The notes under the pieces: model-generated | The model's input: only the letters and a program-made list of their open reading frames with translations | Told to the model about the DNA's origin: nothing | Databases searched by the model: none | Assembly (NCBI GenBank): GCA_947034885.2 | Contig: OX344756.2 | Location: forward strand, 10,970,098-11,034,097 | Direction: 5' to 3' | DNA length: 64,000 bases | From: Thuidium tamariscinum | Taxonomy: Eukaryota; Streptophyta; Bryopsida; Hypnales; Thuidiaceae | Made by a program: the position numbers and the translations under genes | Shown: positions 59,001 through 64,000 of the stretch, piece by piece | Numbering within the stretch: the first letter of the stretch is position 1 | How the letters are laid out: every line of letters begins with the position of its first letter

Positions 59001-60248
59001 GAAGTCTCAGTCGGATTCCTCATTGTCGGACATACGCACGAGGACATTGACGCGCACTTCAGTTACCTCTCGAAACTCATCAAGAGGAAGAATACTTACG
59101 TTCTCGCGGATCTCATGAAGGTGTTCATGGACTCACAGAAAACGGTAGCCTTCATTCCGGAGTTCGTGCAAGAGGTGGCGGACTTCAAATCATACTTCAC
59201 AGGATTCCATCATGAGGGGGTCAACAAAATCATAGGGCTAGGAGATAAACACCTATTCAAGTTCTACGTCGTAGAGGATGGGGTCGATCGGGGATGGCCG
59301 GTCATGAGGTACAAGGTCAGGGCCACGGATTCTTCATGGCTCCCTCCTGGACCACCCGTCAAAATGTGGACAGCGGATGAAAATGGGAAACCCAACATTC
59401 CTCAGGGGGAACCTCGACCTGTGCCTTTCAAGGCACTCTGGGGGAATGTAGACATTAATCCAAGAAAAAGAAACGCGGAAAAGGAAGTCGCAAGGGCCAC
59501 AGAGTGCAATGAGAAACAGACATTCATTAAAAACGGAATCGCCAAATTCATTGAATTCTGGAAATCGGGAATGGCCAGAGACAGACGATACGCACAGGAA
59601 ATGACAGGCTGTGTGGCTTATTGGGAAAGAATTCAAGCAGAGATCAATTCACCGCTGCCACAAACTCCTGCAGTGCTTCAAGAAGGATTATGGCCGCTCT
59701 CGGACTGGACAAGGGATCACGCATCCACATCGTTAGACAAGGGGGCGCTCGAAAATTATTTAACGGACACCACTCCGGAGGACGAAGGGGACCCCACTCC
59801 ATACTGCGGACCTGCCAAGGACAGGCCAAGATTGAGATTCAATCCATTCAGGGATGTCCTCCTCGGAGACTTTGTGCTCTGTCGACCATGTCACAACAAC
59901 CACCTGCCTGTCTGGCTGGGACGGGTACTCGAATGTGTAGACATGACTCCGGGGCCAACCTATGGAAACTTTAAAATCGAGTGGTGGACTCCCATGAAAG
60001 CAAAAAGGGAGTCCAAAGCGCTTATCGCAAGGGAGTGCTGGACTCGAAGATGGCACAAGGAACTCTGTCTTCCGCAGATGGTACATGTCAACATTGTCTT
60101 GTACTCGCACAGAATGCCCTCGCATGCAAAGAAAGGACCTCCCACGTCTCATGTCATCCCGGAGGCATCCGTTGCTGCTGCTATTGCGAATCTAGAGGCC
60201 GCGGGTGCAACTCTCGACAGAGATGCAGACGATGCCGGAGACGATTAA
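56099..60248 (+). CDS. DUF7869-type transposase-like protein (RNase H-fold), about 1299 residues
   Basis: Three exons, 56099-57544, 57593-58030 and 58233-60248, all phase 0, total 3900 nt. The C-terminal half has NFSKCTECD (zinc-like Cys pair), FLCIIHDKMDTTKTAIPRM, then KLFLQLDNSAKDNKNRFLMA, GFLIVGHTHEDIDAHFSYLS and KLIKRKNTYVLADLM. The HDKMD, QLDN.KDNKN and GHTHEDID blocks are those of the DUF7869 family of plants and oomycetes, with three acidic positions (near residues 727-730, 859 and 899-901) as expected for a DDE-like catalytic core. Exon 2 has ENAWYIIHGVSRSAYHVYKA, the usual upstream block. The N-terminal 480 residues contain repeated YYAGRAVVERVVC...LPFPEG-like units that faintly resemble plant Tnp1/En/Spm-like domains. 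Two palindromes are translated in exon 1, as VGRQPT and VSCQPT. The 48-nt first intron is short and should be regarded as approximate. It is probably the mobilising enzyme of the outer element. Confidence 0.75.
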
Positions 60249-61069
60249 GGATACATCGACTCGGACTTATCGGCTGCCAGCCGATACACCATTTGTGCTC
60301 TCCAGTTATGTCAACAACACATTGCAACACGGATTCGTCTTCTCTGTGCAGGTGTCGGCTGCCAGCCGATACGACGGGCTTGGCTACATCACGGTCGCGT
60401 GGTTCGTCAGCAGAATGTTCACTTTAAGATCATTACGTGCAGGTCCCCAATGTTTACTCATTTTAGGATGTGCATTCTTATCTTCTTCGGTGGGGCTTTA
60501 TGTTATTTTATGGAAAGCCTTTATATTTCATAGGATGGCACTACATGTCTTATGACTAGGCAATTCACATTTTACGTATTTGTCGGCTGGCTGCCGACAG
60601 GGCTAAGCGGAGGACGTTACTCTCTCAGGCGATACTTTGTCCTCTTCGGTTGTTAGATCCTTGCATTTAGCACTTGCTGCGAGTTTATGTACTTTCTTTA
60701 CATATTTATTTGAATCTCCTATGGGGACCATTTTGCAACTATTTTATCTTCAGTGCACAAACGGTGCAGGAAATTCTCTACATGTCATGCTCGTTGTCCT
60801 GTTTTACTCTTCTGGCGCACTGTACTTTGCTCTCTTATCGGCTGCCAGCCTATACATGTCATTGGCCACGGGATGGGTGCACGGTTATAGGCACCGCTTC
60901 TGATACTCCACTAAAAAAGCTCCAACAGTCAACAATCCTCTCCTTTCTTATGCAACTGCTCGTTCTCAACAAGGTGTGGGTGGGCTGCCGATACTTTTCC
61001 ATCATTTCAAGCGTCTTTTCCACGTTCTCAGGTGGCTTGCGACTATAAATTTGTCCATAATTCATGCAA
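60249..61069. other. Right end region of the outer element
   Basis: Holds four palindrome copies (60268, 60353, 60581, 60836) and a half-site near 60984, then the right terminus. Hydrophobic open frames (for example 60637-60903) have no recognisable identity and are not called genes. Confidence 0.5.
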
Positions 61070-61089
61070 TTGTCCATAATTAGTTAAAT
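61070..61089 (-). repeat. Right terminal inverted repeat of the outer element
   Basis: Exact inverse copy of 30911-30930. A partial duplicate, TTGTCCATAATT, lies 19 bp further inside (61051-61062), so the right end has a doubled subterminal motif. Confidence 0.75.
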
Positions 61090-61220
61090 ATAGGTTAACC
61101 ACTTATGTGGATTTTGTCATAGGAACTTAAATGAATAAACTCTTGACTTTGAAACATCCAATTAATCATTGTAGAAATCATCTTTATTTGTACCATGTGA
61201 ATCATTTCTTTAAGAAAAAT

Positions 61221-61369
61221 AAAAGAGTAGTCCTTGGAGGTCAAACTACTATACAAGACCTCTTCTTTTCACATGAAATTTCAAGGGAGTTTCTTTGAAC
61301 AAACCAAAAGAGTAGTCATTGGAGGTCAAACTACTATACAAGACCTCTTTTAACATGAAATTTCAAGGG
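61221..61369 (+). repeat. Direct duplication, period 85 bp
   Basis: AAAAGAGTAGTCCTTGGAGG with TCAAACTACTATACAAGACC at 61221 is repeated at 61306 with few changes. Both copies end in ACATGAAATTTCAAGGG. Lies outside the outer element. Confidence 0.8.
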
Positions 61370-62980
61370 AAAAGACATCTACATTGTCGTTGACATAGAA
61401 GAAGTCTCTGTCATCCATCAAATACTTTTAGACCGCCGTGTTGTTATAGGATTAATGTACAACACTTCCAAGAAGAGTCAGGAGTTATTTCTCTCCTCTT
61501 GTTGGATGACAAAGAATTCTATTTCCCCACATGTCCCCTATTTCTCCACATGTTGATTTTCTACTTAGCCCTTCCTTGGACTTCCTTTTCCAATCAGAAC
61601 AGCTGGGGCAGTTTTTGGTGTTTTTTAACACGTGGACAAATTCCATTGAAAGGAAAGAGCTGGGGCAGCTTTCAGTTTCTTCCAGAATTGAATGGCATGT
61701 CCTTCGGCTCTTATCAATAATTCAACAGATTGCTTCCTGCTCCATGACAAATGGCTGGAATGTCAACATTGGCTGCTGCTGCTGCTTCAAATTGCCCAAA
61801 GATTTGCAAATCGCTGATAACTTCTATCAAATGAAAGAATATCAATGTCGTGCTATTTAACTTATCAGGAGTTTCGAAGTTGTTTTCCTCAAAAACTGCG
61901 CAAATTAACTTATGATATTGGAATGATCAGTATGGGAATTGGATTGGCTTTTATTGAGTGGGCAGGAATCATTTGTTGACTATGGCATTGACTGTGGTTT
62001 CTGAATCCGAGAATCTAAATCCTATCTACAACCACATTCACACTACTGAACATGGTTAGAGTTTGCTTGGAGTGGTTGACTTTAGTACCAAATTAGAAAT
62101 TAACTTTGAAGCAATAGATTTTCCCATTAACTAAGGTAGATGTATCCATTACTAACACTCGCCCCATCAACAATAAATAGGGTACCCTATTCCAATCAAG
62201 ATTGGAACGGATTTTCATTTTCTCCTTGGAATGTGTGTCTTTGTACTTTTTCAAGGTTTGAAATGTATTGGATTGTGGAGTAGCCTTCTAGAGGACTCAT
62301 TTTTTCTCTTATGAATGATTGTGCCAAATTATGATCTTTTGGAAGATATTTCATCCTCCGAAGGTGAAACTTCACCATATCCAAAATGCTTTGAGATTTG
62401 AAGTTGAATTGGATTTGAAGTTTTGTTAAAAATAATTTATCACTATTTTCGGAGTCGTTTGGCAAGAGGAAGCATTGTCTACATTTCTAAAAGTGGTAAT
62501 CTGCACATTCTCTTGTAACATTAAAAGAAAACAAGGGGTTTTGCAACTACAATTTGCAACTAGTTTTGTAGTTGCATTGGATGTTTGCAACTAGGTGACA
62601 ATTTGAAGACTGTACTTGTAATGAACAAGTCACATTAGTTGCAAAAAAGTTGCAAAAAGCAGCAAGGTTGTTTCCCATCTGATAGAATTTGTAGAACTTC
62701 ATCGATGAATTCTTCTCATGTGGTTGTTGATGTGGAACTGGCAGGGTAACTTGCTTGTGATTGGCAACTTGTATGCAATTTGTTTGCAACTAGTTTATTT
62801 GTAGATTTTGAAATTTTCATTTCAATGATTTATAGATTTTAGAATTCTAAATTTGTCTTCTTTTTTAGATTAGAAATCCAAATATTGATATCAATAGATT
62901 TCACTACTTTAGAAAATTTGTAAATTTGTAAATTTCTATAGACTATAGAAATCTACAAATTGTAAAAATCTACAACTTGT
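61370..62980. other. AT-rich intergenic DNA, no gene seen
   Basis: Several short duplicated TTTGCAACTAG words lie at 62.54-62.79 kb. Short open frames (61499-61860) lack domains. Confidence 0.45.
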
Positions 62981-64000
62981 GGGTGATTGCAAGAAACGCT
63001 TTTTGATCTAGTTGCATTTTCATGATTTTTTTGAAAGTACTTTAAAATTAGAATTTTTTTTTTTAGAATTTTAAAAATATGACTAATGTATACACCTTTA
63101 AGATGATGGTACCCAAAGAAGTAATTGCATAGAAAAATTCTTTAGGTGGACAATTGCAAGAAACACTTGTCCTATTTTCTGTCACACCTAGTGTGCTAAT
63201 TGTTTTAGGCCATAGCTTCTATGTTTTGGCTCCAAATGACTCAAGATTTATAGAGAAGGTACTCATAACTATCATACACCTTCTATAGTTTTTTCATAAT
63301 TTTCAAAAATAGTTTATCATCCAAAAATAGACCCCAATTGAATGTTACACTTGGCGATTTAGGGATTTTTAGTACTATAGAGTACCTTTTTTTTAATGAT
63401 TTTGAGATGAAATTTAGATGAGATGGTCTTCTAGTAGACTTACAACTTTCTACATAAGGGATTTTGAAAAAATATATTTTTATGTTGTGTGGAAGTCTAC
63501 AAAGTGAGCTTCTTTCTACTTGCATTTTGAAACCTATAAAGTATTATTTTAGTGATTTTCTTGATGAATGACCTCCATAAAGTTGTTTCAAATGGCCAAT
63601 CTTGATTTTGTGAATTTACATAATTTTTCTACTTTTCCCTAATTAAAACATCAAGGTATGTATTTTCTTGGGACTTGGCACTTTTCTAATTCTCCTACTT
63701 AGACAATTTTTCTATGCAATTCCTTCCATGGGTACCTTCACCTTAAAGGTATATATATAAGTCATATTTTCCAAAATTTTTAAGAACTAATTTTCTAATT
63801 TTAAAGTACTTCCAAAAAATCAGCCAACTGCAACAAAATCAATAGGTGTTTCTTGCAATCATCTGGGTAGGAGAAGTAGAAAAGTGCCAAGTCTCAAGAA
63901 AAGACATACTTTGATGTTTTAATTAGGAAATAATAGAAAAACTAAGGAAATTTACAAAATCAAAAGAAGACATTTGTAACAACTTTATGGAGATGGTCAT
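62981..64000. repeat. Complex foldback repeat running off the window
   Basis: 62981-63155 (GGGTGATTGCAAGAAACGC, AAGTACTTTAAAATTAGAA, AATTGCATAGAAAAATT) is inverted at 63694-63866. In addition, 63541-63700 (CCTCCATAAAGTTGTTTCAA, CTTGGCACTTTTCTAATTCT) is inverted at about 63860-64000. Two nested palindromes share one centre near 63.78 kb. No coding; probably a foldback or MITE-type element with an insertion or duplication of one arm. Confidence 0.65.

Larger units (their letters stand above)
53087..60855. repeat. Dispersed 19-bp near-palindrome, right block (about 16 copies)
   Basis: Copies lie at 53087, 53681, 54653, 54745, 54802, 54884, 55214, 56016, 56437, 56791, 58076, 58164, 60268, 60353, 60581 and 60836, plus a half-site near 60984. 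Four lie in intron 1 of the ParB-like gene, two in intron 2 of the transposase-like gene, and four downstream of its stop. None occur between 35678 and 52768. Confidence 0.9.
30911..61089. mobile_element. Giant outer DNA transposon-like element (about 30.2 kb, 13.1 kb without the nested hAT)
   Basis: The left edge ATTTAACTAATTATGGACAA (30911-30930) is repeated exactly in inverse at 61070-61089. TTAA lies at both edges (30913-30916 and 61084-61087), which could be the target duplication. Inside the left end TTATGGACAAATCCATAGTC continues; the right end has a second internal copy, TTATGGACAAATTTATAGTC, in inverse at about 61039-61061. Between the ends are a rightward DUF7869-type transposase-like gene (56099-60248) and leftward genes: ParB/methylase-like (54950-33718), FCP1-like B (33640-32613) and FCP1-like C (32216-31500). 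About 25 copies of a 19-bp near-palindrome fill its non-coding parts. No capsid, polymerase or reverse transcriptase is seen. I do not recognise a named superfamily; the inverted ends plus TTAA are piggyBac-like only in target site. Confidence 0.72.

Noticed and set aside
30951-60855. The regularly recurring palindrome as a CRISPR array or a set of terminators
   Set aside because: Spacing is irregular (tens to thousands of bases), copies lie in introns of a eukaryotic-type element, and there is no spacer structure, cas gene or U-tract rule.
60637-60903. 88-residue hydrophobic frame near the right end of the outer element
   Set aside because: Contains a palindrome copy, has no family resemblance, and lies in a region with several equally open short frames.
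30911-61089. The outer element as a Polinton- or virus-like integrant
   Set aside because: No capsid, packaging, polymerase or integrase-like gene is visible; the genes seen fit a DNA transposon with accessory genes better.

Overview
The window looks like a piece of a land-plant nuclear genome. Four ordinary plant genes with short GT-AG introns can be read: the 3' end of a PP2A B55 regulatory subunit, a long nodulin-related-protein-like gene, the HAKAI RING E3 ligase of the m6A writer complex, and a TSO1/CPP-type CXC transcription factor. A short TTTAGGG array and the long AT-rich gaps fit a plant. The DUF7869-type transposase-like gene and the repeat style point to a non-seed plant (moss, lycophyte or similar), but this is only an inference.

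Layout. 1-960: last three visible exons of PP2A-B55 (+). 3.05-5.1 kb: a decayed protein-kinase fragment and an internally deleted LINE, both on the minus strand. 6.06-10.02 kb: nodulin-related-like gene (-), six exons, with a MITE and a tandem repeat in its introns. 10.0-15.0 kb: AT-rich, with a CACTA-type hairpin MITE. 15.0-17.8 kb: HAKAI (-). 19-23.6 kb: AT-rich, with MITE-like and foldback repeats. 24.9-29.5 kb: CPP/TSO1-like gene (+). 30.9-61.1 kb: one huge nested mobile-element complex. 61.1-64 kb: AT-rich, with foldback repeats.

The nested complex is the main discovery. The outer element (about 30911-61089) is bounded by a 20-bp perfect terminal inverted repeat with TTAA at both edges. 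It has two divergent arms. Rightward is a DUF7869/RNase H-fold transposase-like gene of about 1299 codons. Leftward are a gene fusing a ParB-like GGQH domain to a DNA-methylase-like motif, then two degenerate FCP1/HAD-phosphatase-like genes. Its introns, intergenic parts and a few exons carry about 25 copies of a 19-bp near-palindrome, consensus TATCGGCTGCCAGCCGATA. I found none in the flanks or in the inner element.

The inner element is a 17,091-bp hAT transposon (35678-52768). It has CAGGGTTG termini and a perfect 8-bp target duplication, ATGCTGAC. It sits in an exon of the ParB/methylase gene, whose reading frame continues exactly when one TSD copy is counted. The hAT carries its transposase plus two large intact reading frames that hAT elements do not normally have: a divergent protein kinase and a coiled-coil RING-H2 protein. 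A CCGTC-rich repeat array lies upstream of each of its three genes, and another fills the right end. That shared layout suggests common control or transposase binding at ends and promoters.
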